From Kiritimatiellia bacterium (GTDB taxonomy: Bacteria > Verrucomicrobiota > Kiritimatiellia > CAIVKH01), in NCBI GenBank assembly GCA_023953695.1, contig JAMLJG010000004.1, positions 62,001 to 126,000 of the forward strand: 64,000 nucleotides of DNA, given 5' to 3'. Below, piece by piece: positions 9,222-16,982 of this stretch (position 1 is the stretch's first letter; each line of letters starts with the position of its first letter). The translations under genes and the position numbers were made by a program. Under the pieces are notes generated by a model, which was given only the letters and a program-made list of their open reading frames with translations, had not been told where the DNA came from and ran no database searches.

Positions 9222-9827
9222 TTATGCCGTCTCGAACTTCTTGGTGAGTTGACGTTGCAGCCAGATGATCAGGCCCAGGCAGAAAAAGGCGCCCGGCGCC
9301 AAGACCATCAATCCGTTGCCGAGATAGTTCTCGGGCAGAAAGTGAATGCCCCACCAGGAACCTTTGCCAAGAATCTCGCGAATGCTGCCCACGATCATCA
9401 GGATTGCGCTGTAGCCGAGCCCGTTGCCCAAGCCGTCCAAGAAGGAGAGGCCGGGCGGATTTTGGAGCGCGAAGGCTTCCAGGCGGCCCATGACGATGCA
9501 GTTAGTGATGATCAAGCCTACGAACACGCTCATTTGACGGCTGATGTCATAAACATAAGCGCGCAAGATTTGATCAGTCACGATTACCAAGGTGGAGACC
9601 ACGGCGAGTTCGACGATGATGCGGATCTTGCTCGGGATCTGGTTGCGCATCATCGAAATGACGAGGTTGGAGAACGCCGTCACGAGGGTCAAGCCCACGG
9701 ACATGACGAACGCTTTGTCCACCTGCGTGGTCACCGCCAGCGAGGAGCAAATGCCCAAGATCTGGATGGTGATCGGGTTGTTGTTGGATAGGGGGTCTGT
9801 GAAGACTGTTTTGGCTTTAAGTGCCAT
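9222..9827 (-). CDS. nqrD: Na+-translocating NADH:quinone reductase subunit D
   Basis: A 201-residue membrane subunit homologous to NqrE/RnfE. Typical features are the NPITIQILGICSSLAVTTQVDKAFVMSVGL N-terminus (with the conserved Cys), multiple hydrophobic helices and FVGLIITNCIVMGRLEAFA. With NqrE it forms the inverted-topology pair within the membrane. The gap to nqrC is 11 bp and a GAGG sequence precedes the ATG. Confidence 0.95.
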   Translation of the reverse strand: MALKAKTVFTDPLSNNNPITIQILGICSSLAVTTQVDKAFVMSVGLTLVTAFSNLVISMMRNQIPSKIRIIVELAVVSTLVIVTDQILRAYVYDISRQMSVFVGLIITNCIVMGRLEAFALQNPPGLSFLDGLGNGLGYSAILMIVGSIREILGKGSWWGIHFLPENYLGNGLMVLAPGAFFCLGLIIWLQRQLTKKFETA

Positions 9828-9838
9828 GGTGTTCCTCG

Positions 9839-10543
9839 TTACGTTCCTCGGTGCAACTTAAAGTACGTTTCGTATTTATCAAGATCAGCGTTGATGAAGC
9901 GGTTCAAGCCGTTGCCTGTCAGGGTTGCGCCGCTGATGCCGTCCACCGCGTGATTGTTGCCCTCTGGATATTTGTCGGCTAAGCGGCCCTTGACGACTTC
10001 GAATTTGGTGCGTTTGCCGTCGGCAAATACCTTTTTGCCCTTGAATCCGTTCTGGAACCAGTCGGCCTCCACTTCGCCACCGAGACCGGGCGTTTCGCCG
10101 TGCCGATAGAATGTGATGCCTGCGATGGTGCTCAAGTCGCCTTCGAGTGCGAGGTAGCCATAAATGGTGGACCAGAGCCCTTTACCCGAAACGGGGAATG
10201 CGTATTTCGTGACGACGCCATCATCCTTCCACAGATAGAGAGAGAGTGGCTGTTTGGCCGAGGCGGCCGCGGTGACTTCCTGCCCAGTTGCGCCATCAAT
10301 GGTGATTTCGGAGATGTGGTCCGCGAAGTATTTGTTCACCTCCGGCCCCTTGATGCGCTTTCCCTTTGCGTCGGTGATGGGAACGCCAAATGCCTTGAGG
10401 ACATTGATCTTGCGATCAATTTCCACGTTGTATTCCTGCGGCTTCTTTAGGGCAGACGCCGCCGTTGCCAGCAGCAAGCTGCAGATCAAACAGACGATGG
10501 TGGCGTAGACGACGACAAATGAGTCGCCTTTAGGCGTAGACAT
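9839..10543 (-). CDS. nqrC: Na+-translocating NADH:quinone reductase subunit C
   Basis: A single-helix, periplasm-facing flavoprotein subunit (234 residues). The covalent FMN site is in DGISGATLTGNG, where the Thr of SGAT is the residue modified by ApbE. An N-terminal helix (VVVYATIVCLICSLLLATAA) follows the start MSTPKGDSF. The ATG at 10543 is chosen over an upstream in-frame start because a GGAGG lies just before it. The gene then overlaps nqrB by 14 bp, consistent with coupled translation. Confidence 0.94.
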   Translation of the reverse strand: MSTPKGDSFVVVYATIVCLICSLLLATAASALKKPQEYNVEIDRKINVLKAFGVPITDAKGKRIKGPEVNKYFADHISEITIDGATGQEVTAAASAKQPLSLYLWKDDGVVTKYAFPVSGKGLWSTIYGYLALEGDLSTIAGITFYRHGETPGLGGEVEADWFQNGFKGKKVFADGKRTKFEVVKGRLADKYPEGNNHAVDGISGATLTGNGLNRFINADLDKYETYFKLHRGT

Positions 10544-11723
10544 GACGAGACCTCCGCTTGATATGCGCCTGTACCACGTAGTGGTCAACCATTGGCGCCA
10601 TCACATTCATGAATAGAATCGCGAGCATCGTCGCTTCCGGATAGGCCGGGTTCGACACGCGGATCAGCACGATTAGCGCGCCGATCAAGAATCCGTAAAT
10701 CCACTTGCCGGCATTGGTGGCGGCGGCGGAAACGGGATCGGTGGCCATGAACACCATTCCGAATGCAAAACTGCCGATCACGGCGTGGTAGTAGAAGGGT
10801 AGCTCGGCGAGTTGTTTCGCATTGGGGCCGCCAAAGTTCTGGAAGATGGTCGCGACGGATGCGATGCCGAGCAGTCCGCCGAGCATGATGCGCCACGAGC
10901 CGACGCCGGAAATGAGGAGAATGGCTGCGCCGATCAGGCACATCAGGGTGGACGTTTCGCCGATGCTGCCCGGCTCCAATCCGATGAACATGGACTTCAG
11001 CGTGTAGCCTGCGTGGTGCAATACGTCAATCATGGTTGCGCCATCGTGGTGCACGGCGCCCAGCGCCAGCGGGGTCGCGCCCGTGAAACCCTCGACGACG
11101 TGTTTGCTGTCAATCACACTGGTCCACACCTTGTCGCCGCTGATTTGTGCAGGATAGGCGAAGTAGAGAAATGCGCGAGCGGTGAGGGCGGGGTTCAGGA
11201 CGTTGAATCCGGTACCGCCGAAGATTTCCTTGCCAATCACCACGCCGAACGTGATTCCAACGGCGACCTGCCAGAGGGGGATTGTCGGCGGAAGTGTCAG
11301 TGGGAACAGAAGTCCCGTGGCGAGAAAGCCCTCGCTCACCGGATGTTTGCGGACGATTGCAAAGAGCACTTCCCAGATGCCGCCGACGGCGTAGGAGACA
11401 AGGATGATGGGCAAGCAGAGGCGCAGGCCTTGGATGAAATGGTCAAGGAGCGTTGCGCCTGCGATTTGATTGACGTAATCGTGCTGATAGCCGGCGTTGT
11501 AGATGCCGAACAGCGTCGCGGGGATCAGCGCCAGAACAACAAAGATCATTGCGCGCTTGAGGTCGAACTGATCGCGCACGTGGGGGGCGCCCTTGGTGAC
11601 GTCCGGGGGTGTCAGGAGAAAGGTTTCATTGGCCTCGTGCAGCGGATGCAAACGCTCAAACTTGCCGCCCTGCTGGAACAGCGGGCGCATCTTGTTCATC
11701 TGCTGTTCAATAAGCTTCTTCAC
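10530..11723 (-). CDS. nqrB: Na+-translocating NADH:quinone reductase subunit B
   Basis: The large membrane subunit (397 residues, ~10 helices) that carries covalent FMN and forms the Na+ path. The flavinylation site is GFTGATPLAL, matching the NqrB consensus, and the Gly-rich VIGKEIFGGTGFNVLNPALTARAF segment is characteristic. The N-terminus MKKLIEQQMNKMRPLFQQGGKFERLHPLHEA is family-typical. The start codon is GTG, with a GAGGGG sequence upstream, and the gene begins 3 bp after the nqrA stop. Together with apbE and nqrC it gives a self-consistent flavinylation set. Confidence 0.95.
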   Translation of the reverse strand: MKKLIEQQMNKMRPLFQQGGKFERLHPLHEANETFLLTPPDVTKGAPHVRDQFDLKRAMIFVVLALIPATLFGIYNAGYQHDYVNQIAGATLLDHFIQGLRLCLPIILVSYAVGGIWEVLFAIVRKHPVSEGFLATGLLFPLTLPPTIPLWQVAVGITFGVVIGKEIFGGTGFNVLNPALTARAFLYFAYPAQISGDKVWTSVIDSKHVVEGFTGATPLALGAVHHDGATMIDVLHHAGYTLKSMFIGLEPGSIGETSTLMCLIGAAILLISGVGSWRIMLGGLLGIASVATIFQNFGGPNAKQLAELPFYYHAVIGSFAFGMVFMATDPVSAAATNAGKWIYGFLIGALIVLIRVSNPAYPEATMLAILFMNVMAPMVDHYVVQAHIKRRSRHVYA

Positions 11724-11726
11724 GTA

Positions 11727-13097
11727 TTAGATCCCCTCTTTTTCAATGTCTGCGAGGCCCTGGCGAATGATCCCGACCAAGTCCACCTTTGATGGGCAGG
11801 CAAACGCGCAAAGCGCAAAGTCCTCTGGCATGGTCTCCAGAATCCCCAGTTTGATCGCCTCATCGGTATCATGCGCGAGCACGGCGCGGATGAGATAATC
11901 CACCAAGATATTCAGTGGCATATACTTGTCGTATAGCCCGGTGAGCACCATGGGGCGTTCTTCGCCATGCTGATTGGTGCCCAGCGCCCACTCCCGGTTT
12001 CGGCCGCCCAGCCAAGAGGAAATGAAGGCGCGCGATGCGCTAAAGAATCGGAAGCCGGGCATCATCCAGCCGAGCAGATGGCGCTCTCGGTCTTCGAGCA
12101 ACACGGTGTAACCCGTGTCCATCAGACGAACGACATCGTCTCCGCCCGTTAGATCGCCGCTGAGCGCGTCGCCCCGAATCACACGCTTTTCGCCCTCGCG
12201 CAATTTGCCCTTCAGCAGGGTATCAAGCGATTGGCCAATGCGAACGCGGTAGTATTGAGCCGCGCTCTCCGCAACGCCCGGCCCGGCCAACGCCACCACG
12301 CGGTGAGAAGGCACCTCGCCGTTCAGCAGCAAGTGGCCGATTTGAAGCAGATCCACCGCCTTGATCGTCCACACGATGTCGGTCGGCTTCATGGGGTCGA
12401 GTCGGCTGATGTGGACGCTTGTGTTGCCTGCCGGATGCGGGCCCTCAAACGTATGCACTTCGACATTCCGCGCATCCGTGAGCGCGGCGGCGTTCGTGGC
12501 CGCGCCGCTCAGGCAGAGGAATACTCGGCCATCCGTAAGGCGAGTCAGCGCGTCCAGGCCCGCTTGGAATGCGAGTTCGCGGCCTTTGATCAGCGCGTTG
12601 ATATCCGCTTGGAATGGCGCAGACGCCATTCCGTTCACAAAAATGGATTTCGGCGTAGCCGTCGCTTGGGCTGCGCGCCCAAATGGGCGTTGGCGAATCA
12701 ATTGAATCAAGCCCGTGTTTTGCAGGAGTTTCAGAAGCGCTGTGCGCTCCAATCCCCGAATGCTCGCCGGATCAAAGCGCTGAAACTCGACCGCCTCGTC
12801 GGCGCCGTCGCGTGTGATCACGATGCGTTCCAATGCCCGCCGTGCGCCATACACAATGGCCGATACTGTGCCTGCGGCCGGCGCAACGCCGAACAGTTCG
12901 GGGTTGATTTTGCTGTGAAAAACCGGCTGCCCGCGCTTCACGCGGTCGCCTTCCTTTACATCCAGTCGGGGCTTGATGGGGCCAAATTCGCCCGGGATCA
13001 CGGCCACCGTTTGCGCGTCGGGCGCATCTGCGACTGTAATTGCCGGCGCGCCGGTCAACTTGATGTTGAAGCCTCTCCGAATGCTAAACGATGCCAT
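11727..13097 (-). CDS. nqrA: Na+-translocating NADH:quinone reductase subunit A
   Basis: The cytoplasmic subunit without known redox cofactors (456 residues, family ~446). The N-terminus with RRGFNIKLTGAP, the barrel-sandwich-like segment VKEGDRVKRGQPVFHSK, and HPAGNTSVHISRLDPM are family hallmarks. It is the first gene of nqrABCDEF-apbE, with a GAGG ribosome-binding site 7 nt before the ATG and a candidate sigma70 promoter 60-85 bp upstream. The pump would couple NADH oxidation to a sodium motive force, implying Na+-based bioenergetics in the host. Confidence 0.95.
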   Translation of the reverse strand: MASFSIRRGFNIKLTGAPAITVADAPDAQTVAVIPGEFGPIKPRLDVKEGDRVKRGQPVFHSKINPELFGVAPAAGTVSAIVYGARRALERIVITRDGADEAVEFQRFDPASIRGLERTALLKLLQNTGLIQLIRQRPFGRAAQATATPKSIFVNGMASAPFQADINALIKGRELAFQAGLDALTRLTDGRVFLCLSGAATNAAALTDARNVEVHTFEGPHPAGNTSVHISRLDPMKPTDIVWTIKAVDLLQIGHLLLNGEVPSHRVVALAGPGVAESAAQYYRVRIGQSLDTLLKGKLREGEKRVIRGDALSGDLTGGDDVVRLMDTGYTVLLEDRERHLLGWMMPGFRFFSASRAFISSWLGGRNREWALGTNQHGEERPMVLTGLYDKYMPLNILVDYLIRAVLAHDTDEAIKLGILETMPEDFALCAFACPSKVDLVGIIRQGLADIEKEGI

Positions 13098-13155
13098 AAA
13101 TCAACCTCTCGCAGCTCCGTGAAAGTCGTCCCCCCGGGCGACCTAAAATGGGGCC

Positions 13156-13183
13156 AGAGTACCCACTTGCCCCTTCTTGTCAA
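13156..13183 (-). promoter_or_regulatory. Candidate sigma70 promoter of the nqr operon
   Basis: On the minus strand a perfect -35 TTGACA (13183-13178) is followed after 16 bp by a weaker -10, TACTCT (13161-13156). This would give a leader of about 50 nt before nqrA. Confidence 0.5.
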
Positions 13184-13335
13184 CCGTTGGGATCATTTTA
13201 TCCGAAGAAAATGGGGGGCCCATTCTGGCGCTGCGGGATGTTGCGTTTCATCCGGGAGTACGCTGCGCGCGAACATGGAGCCCTTGTTTCGCATGAAATG
13301 TGGCGGATTTTCTCCACACCGCGCGGCTTCTTTCT

Positions 13336-13364
13336 TTGACACTATCCGCTGCCTAAAGCATAGT
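13336..13364 (+). promoter_or_regulatory. Candidate sigma70 promoter of the polyprenyl synthase gene
   Basis: A perfect -35 TTGACA (13336-13341), a 17-bp spacer and a -10 CATAGT (13359-13364, 4 of 6 matches). Transcription would start near 13371, immediately before the AGGAG, giving a very short leader. The 280-bp space between nqrA and this gene holds this promoter, the nqr promoter and no convincing reading frame. Confidence 0.55.
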
Positions 13365-13389
13365 CCTCTGCAGGAGTGTGGTTTTGGGA

Positions 13390-14268
13390 ATGAGTAAGGC
13401 GACGAGCATAGAAAACGATTTGCGCGATGTACGGGCACTGATTGGCCGCGCGATTGAGCGCACCGTGTTGAGCAAGCTGACTGCGGACCCTGCCGCCTTG
13501 GTGGCCAATGGAAAAATGTTGCGGTCGCGCCTCATATTTAATTTGGGACCCGCCGCGCGGGTGCCCCGCGAAACCTTGCTCCACGCCGCCGCGGCCTTGG
13601 AGATGGTCCACGGCGCGAGCCTCCTTCACGACGATGTGATAGACGGCGGCTACCTGCGACGCGGTGTGCCGACTTTTTGGGTGGAGAAGGGGATATCCGG
13701 CGCCATCCTTGTCGGTGATATGCTCCTCTTTAAGGCAGTCGAACTCATGTGCGAGGTTGAGGAAGGCCGCCTCACGCCGCTGCTTGTTCGCTTGACCGGC
13801 GAAGTCTGCGATGCGGAATCCGAGCAGGAGCTCATCCTGCGCGGCAAGGCGCCAAGTTGGGACAACTGCGTCAATATCGCGCGCCGCAAGACCGGCGCTC
13901 TGTTCGCATTTGCCGCCGGCGCCTGCGCTGGAAACGACGCCACACTCCTGGCCACCTTGATTGAAAGCGGCTACGCCATCGGCACGGCCTATCAACTCGC
14001 CGACGACATCCTCGATACGTCGGGCAACGAAGAACTGTCCGGAAAATCGCTCGGCAGTGACGAAGCGCGCGGGAAAACAGCCGTCGGCGCCCTGAGTCAA
14101 CAGGAACAAGCCGATGCCGTCGCCTACATTGAGCACCTCTGCCAGCATGCCGAGGACGCGCTCAAGCCTTGGCCCGCCGTCCAGCAGGCGTGGATCAGTT
14201 TCATGAATGTGGATATGCGCCCCGCGCTTCGCAAGCACACTGCGATTCCATCCAAGCAAGGCGCCTGA
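13390..14268 (+). CDS. Polyprenyl diphosphate synthase (octaprenyl/heptaprenyl-type)
   Basis: A trans-isoprenyl diphosphate synthase of 292 residues that makes the long side chain of respiratory quinones. Both aspartate-rich motifs are present: LHDDVIDG near residues 80-86 and QLADDILD near 202-209, with KMLRSRL corresponding to the substrate-binding KxxR region. The ATG at 13390 is chosen because it lies 13 nt after AGGAG (13372-13376) and downstream of the promoter; a GTG at 13378 or TTG at 13384 is possible. It is divergent from the nqr operon, whose product reduces quinone, so a quinone role is likely. Confidence 0.85.
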   Translation: MSKATSIENDLRDVRALIGRAIERTVLSKLTADPAALVANGKMLRSRLIFNLGPAARVPRETLLHAAAALEMVHGASLLHDDVIDGGYLRRGVPTFWVEKGISGAILVGDMLLFKAVELMCEVEEGRLTPLLVRLTGEVCDAESEQELILRGKAPSWDNCVNIARRKTGALFAFAAGACAGNDATLLATLIESGYAIGTAYQLADDILDTSGNEELSGKSLGSDEARGKTAVGALSQQEQADAVAYIEHLCQHAEDALKPWPAVQQAWISFMNVDMRPALRKHTAIPSKQGA

Positions 14269-14350
14269 AGTGCATCGAGCGTTCATCGCGCCCGCGTGGC
14301 GACTCCAGCTTCATTCGCCCGTTAGTCTCCCCGATGTCCGCGCTGCTGTT

Positions 14351-14365
14351 GCACCCGGTGGGTGC
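14351..14365. other. Short hairpin between convergent genes
   Basis: A 6-bp stem GCACCC/GGGTGC with loop GGT lies between the ends of the polyprenyl synthase gene and the cupin gene. No T-tract follows; it is a weak terminator candidate. Confidence 0.25.
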
Positions 14366-14400
14366 CGTGGGACTTCATACTCATTCGCTCCGCCCAACGA

Positions 14401-14781
14401 TCAACCCGCGCAGATGACCAGAATCCTCATGTCTGTGCTCCCGGTATTTCTTAGCGCGTGGCTTCCGCCGGGGAACACAGCCGTCAAATCGCCTGCCGTC
14501 ACCTTGTGAACCACACCGTCCAGCGTCATTTCCCCTTCGCCTTCGAGAATATAGTAGTACTCCTCGTCTCCCGCATGCTCATGCTCGCCGACAGAGCTTC
14601 CTGGCGGCAGAATGTCATCATGTATGAACTTGAGGACTCGGCGGTGGGGTGATGCATCCGCGTTGAAAACCTCCGTCCAATCGAGGGCTCCAACACCGCC
14701 ATGACATTGAGGCAGTGGCCTTCGCGCCATTTGATGGCGTCGCCTCAATTGAGTCGTTGGCCGCGCGTCGTTGTGATCCAT
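14401..14781 (-). CDS. Small single-domain cupin protein
   Basis: A 126-residue protein consisting mostly of one cupin barrel. Motif 1 is GSSVGEHEHAGDEEYYYILEGEG (two His and a Glu as metal ligands) and motif 2 is GDLTAVFPGGSHALRN (third His). The ATG at 14781 is preferred over an upstream in-frame start because GAGGAG precedes it by 6 nt. Single-domain cupins may bind a metal and a small ligand or serve as enzymes; the substrate cannot be deduced. It stands alone, convergent with the polyprenyl synthase gene. Confidence 0.8.
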   Translation of the reverse strand: MDHNDARPTTQLRRRHQMARRPLPQCHGGVGALDWTEVFNADASPHRRVLKFIHDDILPPGSSVGEHEHAGDEEYYYILEGEGEMTLDGVVHKVTAGDLTAVFPGGSHALRNTGSTDMRILVICAG

Positions 14782-14920
14782 TTGAATCTCCTCAATTCCC
14801 CTTTGGGTGAAACCAGATGCAGTATTATCGCTCGACCCCCGAATAGACAACGTCGAGGACAGCGGCTTCGATCAAACGAACGGATCACGCCCTATCAACA
14901 CACAATCCGCTTCCGAACCA

Positions 14921-14958
14921 CAAAAGGGTAGGGTGGTTTGGGCAAACGGTCATTGTCT
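14921..14958. repeat. Intergenic repeat copy A near the toxin-antitoxin pair
   Basis: The 20 bp at 14921-14940 match 15666-15685 at 18 of 20 positions. A short GTTTG/CAAAC inverted repeat follows. The two copies bracket the toxin-antitoxin genes in direct orientation, 745 bp apart. Confidence 0.45.
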
Positions 14959-14990
14959 GATGGGCAGGGTTCGAGAGATTGCCATGGTCG

Positions 14991-15020
14991 AATCGCGTTG
15001 CAAACCTTTGCGACGCGATT
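14991..15020. terminator. Strong hairpin directly after the antitoxin stop codon
   Basis: Arms 14991-15004 and 15007-15020 form a 14-bp stem with one mismatch (a wobble pair in one RNA orientation) and a 2-nt loop. It begins 2 nt after the antitoxin TAG on the minus strand. No T-run follows on that strand, so it may be a terminator, a transcript-stabilising end or a palindromic element. Confidence 0.45.
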
Positions 15021-15022
15021 TG

Positions 15023-15304
15023 CTAGACTTTTTCTTCCAGCCTGCCGGATACAAGCTTGTGCAACGTGCTGGAAATGTAGGTCTGGTAGGGCATGCCTTC
15101 TCTGGCCGCCTTCATTTGGATGCGCTCAAGATCGCGCGAAGAAATGCGGATATTGATGCGCCTGTCTTTCTGAAGCATGTTTCGCGCAGAGTCTTCCAGC
15201 GCCTTCTTTTCGGTCTGGAAGTTCGGAATCCGCTTAAAGTCGCCGCGCTCGAAGTCCTCAAGTATCTGAAGCTCTTCTTTGTCCAGTGCTAGTGCCTTTT
15301 TCAT
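15023..15304 (-). CDS. Ribbon-helix-helix (CopG-like) antitoxin
   Basis: A 93-residue protein with an acidic N-terminal part (LDKEELQILEDFERGDF) and a C-terminal CopG-type region (DRRINIRISSRDLERIQMKAAREGMPYQTYISSTLHKLVSGRL). This layout is typical of antitoxins paired with BrnT-type toxins: the ribbon-helix-helix binds operator DNA and the rest neutralises the toxin. The start ATG at 15304 overlaps the toxin stop by 4 bp (ATGA), so the two are coupled, toxin first. A longer frame exists upstream but overlaps the toxin and is unlikely. Confidence 0.82.
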   Translation of the reverse strand: MKKALALDKEELQILEDFERGDFKRIPNFQTEKKALEDSARNMLQKDRRINIRISSRDLERIQMKAAREGMPYQTYISSTLHKLVSGRLEEKV

Positions 15305-15570
15305 GGCAGGTATTCCTTTGTGGCCTTGCGACTCGGTATGATGGTCTTTAAGAACCGTATGCCTTTTGACTTCGTGTAGGGGACCAGCCAAACGTACTCT
15401 GCAATATTGATGACAATGATATTCTGATCCGGGTAGCGGTCCCGATTGGGATGCCTGATGATGTCCAACACGCCTCCGTTTTCAATGCAAACCAGCACAT
15501 CTTCAAAGCAAACACCGCGCGTTCTCTCCAGCCGGGTATTCTTGTCGTCGCTCCAATCGTATTCGCTCAC
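15301..15570 (-). CDS. brnT: BrnT family toxin
   Basis: An 89-residue toxin of a type II toxin-antitoxin module, related in fold to RelE-like ribonucleases. The DWSDDKNTRLERTRGVCFEDVLVCIENGGVLDI beginning, the NIIVINIAEYVWLVPY strand and the ending LKTIIPSRKATKEYL fit BrnT proteins found with CopG-type antitoxins. Translation starts at GTG 15570. Toxin-first order with a 4-bp overlap is as in brnTA. Base composition is lower in GC than the flanking genes, consistent with acquisition. Confidence 0.8.
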   Translation of the reverse strand: MSEYDWSDDKNTRLERTRGVCFEDVLVCIENGGVLDIIRHPNRDRYPDQNIIVINIAEYVWLVPYTKSKGIRFLKTIIPSRKATKEYLP

Positions 15571-15576
15571 CCTGAC

Positions 15577-15605
15577 ACCGTATCGCGACGTGTGCCTTAT
15601 GTCAA
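15577..15605 (-). promoter_or_regulatory. Candidate promoter of the toxin-antitoxin pair
   Basis: A perfect TTGACA (15605-15600), a 17-bp spacer and a weak TACGGT -10 (15582-15577). Transcription would begin almost at the GTG start, giving a nearly leaderless mRNA. Confidence 0.35.
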
Positions 15606-15665
15606 CAGATCGAACATTCGATTAGCCGTCGCGCGTGGCGTGGGGGGGCGTTCTTTGTTGCTCGT

Positions 15666-15697
15666 CAAAAGGGTGGGGCGGTTTGGCTCAAACCGCC
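15666..15697. repeat. Intergenic repeat copy B with perfect hairpin
   Basis: The second copy of the element at 14921. It ends in a perfect 9-bp hairpin (arms 15677-15685 and 15689-15697, loop GCT). Together the copies flank the toxin-antitoxin pair. Confidence 0.45.
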
Positions 15698-15933
15698 GTC
15701 AGCGGCTCCGGCCAAACACACGCACATTCATGCCCGAGCCCATCAGGCGCAGATCTCAAGTGGCGCGCGACGGGCGCAATGGGGATTCCTCCATGGCGGA
15801 TCGGCGTTTGGGTGCGTCCTTCACCCCTTTTCGCATTCTCTCAATTCTTCCCTTTCCCGTTTCAGGCATCCCGTGTACTCTTTGTTTCCAAATGCGATAA
15901 AGGCACGTTTCCATCGTGAAAAAAGGCTTTAAC

Positions 15934-16395
15934 ATGTTGCGAAATGCACAAAAACCCTCTTGCAGGGGGTTTACGCTTGTCGAACTGCTCGTTGTTGTCG
16001 CGATCATCGGGGTTTTGGTTGGATTGGTGATCGGGATATCGGGGTTTGCGGGAAAGAAGTCGGCGACGGCCAAGGCGATCTCTGAGATGGAGCGTATCAA
16101 GAACTATCTGGAGGAGTACCGCCTCCAAAATGGCAAGTATTACGATGCGCAGGGCAAGGATGTTGAAGTGCTGGTGTCCGGCGACCGGTTTTTCCAGGAC
16201 GTGTTCAGCCTCTCATATGGAGGGGAAACGAGGGTGGCGGAGTTGAAGAGGCTGTCCGGGATGGACGGGCTTGACCCGTGGGGGCGCAGTTATCGGTATA
16301 TGTTGAAAAGCTCATTTTCCTACCGTTTGTGGTCGCAAGGCGCCAATGCGACCAATGCGATTGACGATGTGGAGACGGGCTTGGGCAGTTATTGA
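15934..16395 (+). CDS. Type II secretion/type IV pilus pseudopilin, GspG-like (1)
   Basis: A 153-residue pseudopilin. A short basic leader ends in CRG and is followed by FTLVELLVVVAIIGVLVGLVIG, the class III prepilin cleavage site with Glu5, then a long amphipathic helix (AISEMERIKNYLEEYRLQNGKYYDA) and a small C-terminal domain with DPWGRSYRYM, a motif of GspG major pseudopilins. The ATG at 15934 has AAAAGG 7 nt upstream; GTG 15916 is an alternative. It is the first gene of a same-strand run of six pilin-like genes. Confidence 0.85.
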   Translation: MLRNAQKPSCRGFTLVELLVVVAIIGVLVGLVIGISGFAGKKSATAKAISEMERIKNYLEEYRLQNGKYYDAQGKDVEVLVSGDRFFQDVFSLSYGGETRVAELKRLSGMDGLDPWGRSYRYMLKSSFSYRLWSQGANATNAIDDVETGLGSY

Positions 16396-16443
16396 AGAGT
16401 TGGCTTGGCTCTCAGGCGGCGCAGATTTGAGGAGATGGTTGGT

Positions 16444-16980
16444 ATGAAATGCGAATCCAGAATGCGGTTGTTTTCCAAAGGTGGTTTCACGCTGATCGAG
16501 CTGTTGGTGGTGATTGCCATCATTGGAATTCTGATTTCCGTTCTGACGCCCGCTATTCGCGGCGCTCTTGAGCGAGCCAAGGTTGCGCGTGTGCAAGCCG
16601 ACGCCAAGAGCATTGACAGCGCGATTCGCGCCTATTTCAACGAGTACTCCAAACTGCCGGCGGTTGATAATGATCAAGGGAAGGCAGACAAAGAATATAC
16701 CGACTCCAGCTCCAGGCAGGTGTTGTCCATGCTGACCACGAATAATCCGCGGAAGATCATATTTCTCGAAATCCCGAACGGGGCGACCGACGGGACGTTT
16801 GTGGATGTGTGGGGCACCCAGTTTGCAGTGGCGCTGGATACGGACTACAACGGCCAGTTGAAGCTGCCAAACGGAACGGGTATGGGGACCAACACGATAT
16901 TCTCTCCCGGCGCGGCATATAGCGCGGGGCCCGACAAGGATTTCAATAAGGTAACGGACAACGTCTACTCCTTCCGATAG
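16444..16980 (+). CDS. Type II secretion/type IV pilus pseudopilin, GspG-like (2)
   Basis: A 178-residue pseudopilin with leader ...SKGG followed by FTLIELLVVIAIIGILISVLTPAI, Glu5, and an amphipathic helix (RVQADAKSIDSAIRAYFNEYSKLPA). The C-terminal part has VDVWGTQFAVALDTDYNG and SAGPDKDFN, like the GspG calcium-loop region (DxWG...SxGxDG). The ATG at 16444 is 9 nt after GAGGAG; upstream in-frame starts overlap that Shine-Dalgarno. Two G-like genes in tandem suggest two filament subunits or a specialised variant. Confidence 0.85.
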   Translation: MKCESRMRLFSKGGFTLIELLVVIAIIGILISVLTPAIRGALERAKVARVQADAKSIDSAIRAYFNEYSKLPAVDNDQGKADKEYTDSSSRQVLSMLTTNNPRKIIFLEIPNGATDGTFVDVWGTQFAVALDTDYNGQLKLPNGTGMGTNTIFSPGAAYSAGPDKDFNKVTDNVYSFR

Positions 16981-16982
16981 CC

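Larger units (their letters stand above)
15571..15933. other. Intergenic region between toxin and pseudopilin operon
   Basis: About 360 bp without a convincing gene; short frames on both strands lack family-like sequence. It holds the toxin promoter, repeat copy B with its hairpin, and presumably the pseudopilin operon promoter, for which no good -35/-10 pair is seen. Confidence 0.5.

Noticed and set aside
15451..15919. Open frames of 94-149 codons on the plus strand upstream of the pseudopilins
   Set aside because: One overlaps the toxin gene in antisense; none has a good start, ribosome-binding site or protein-like composition.
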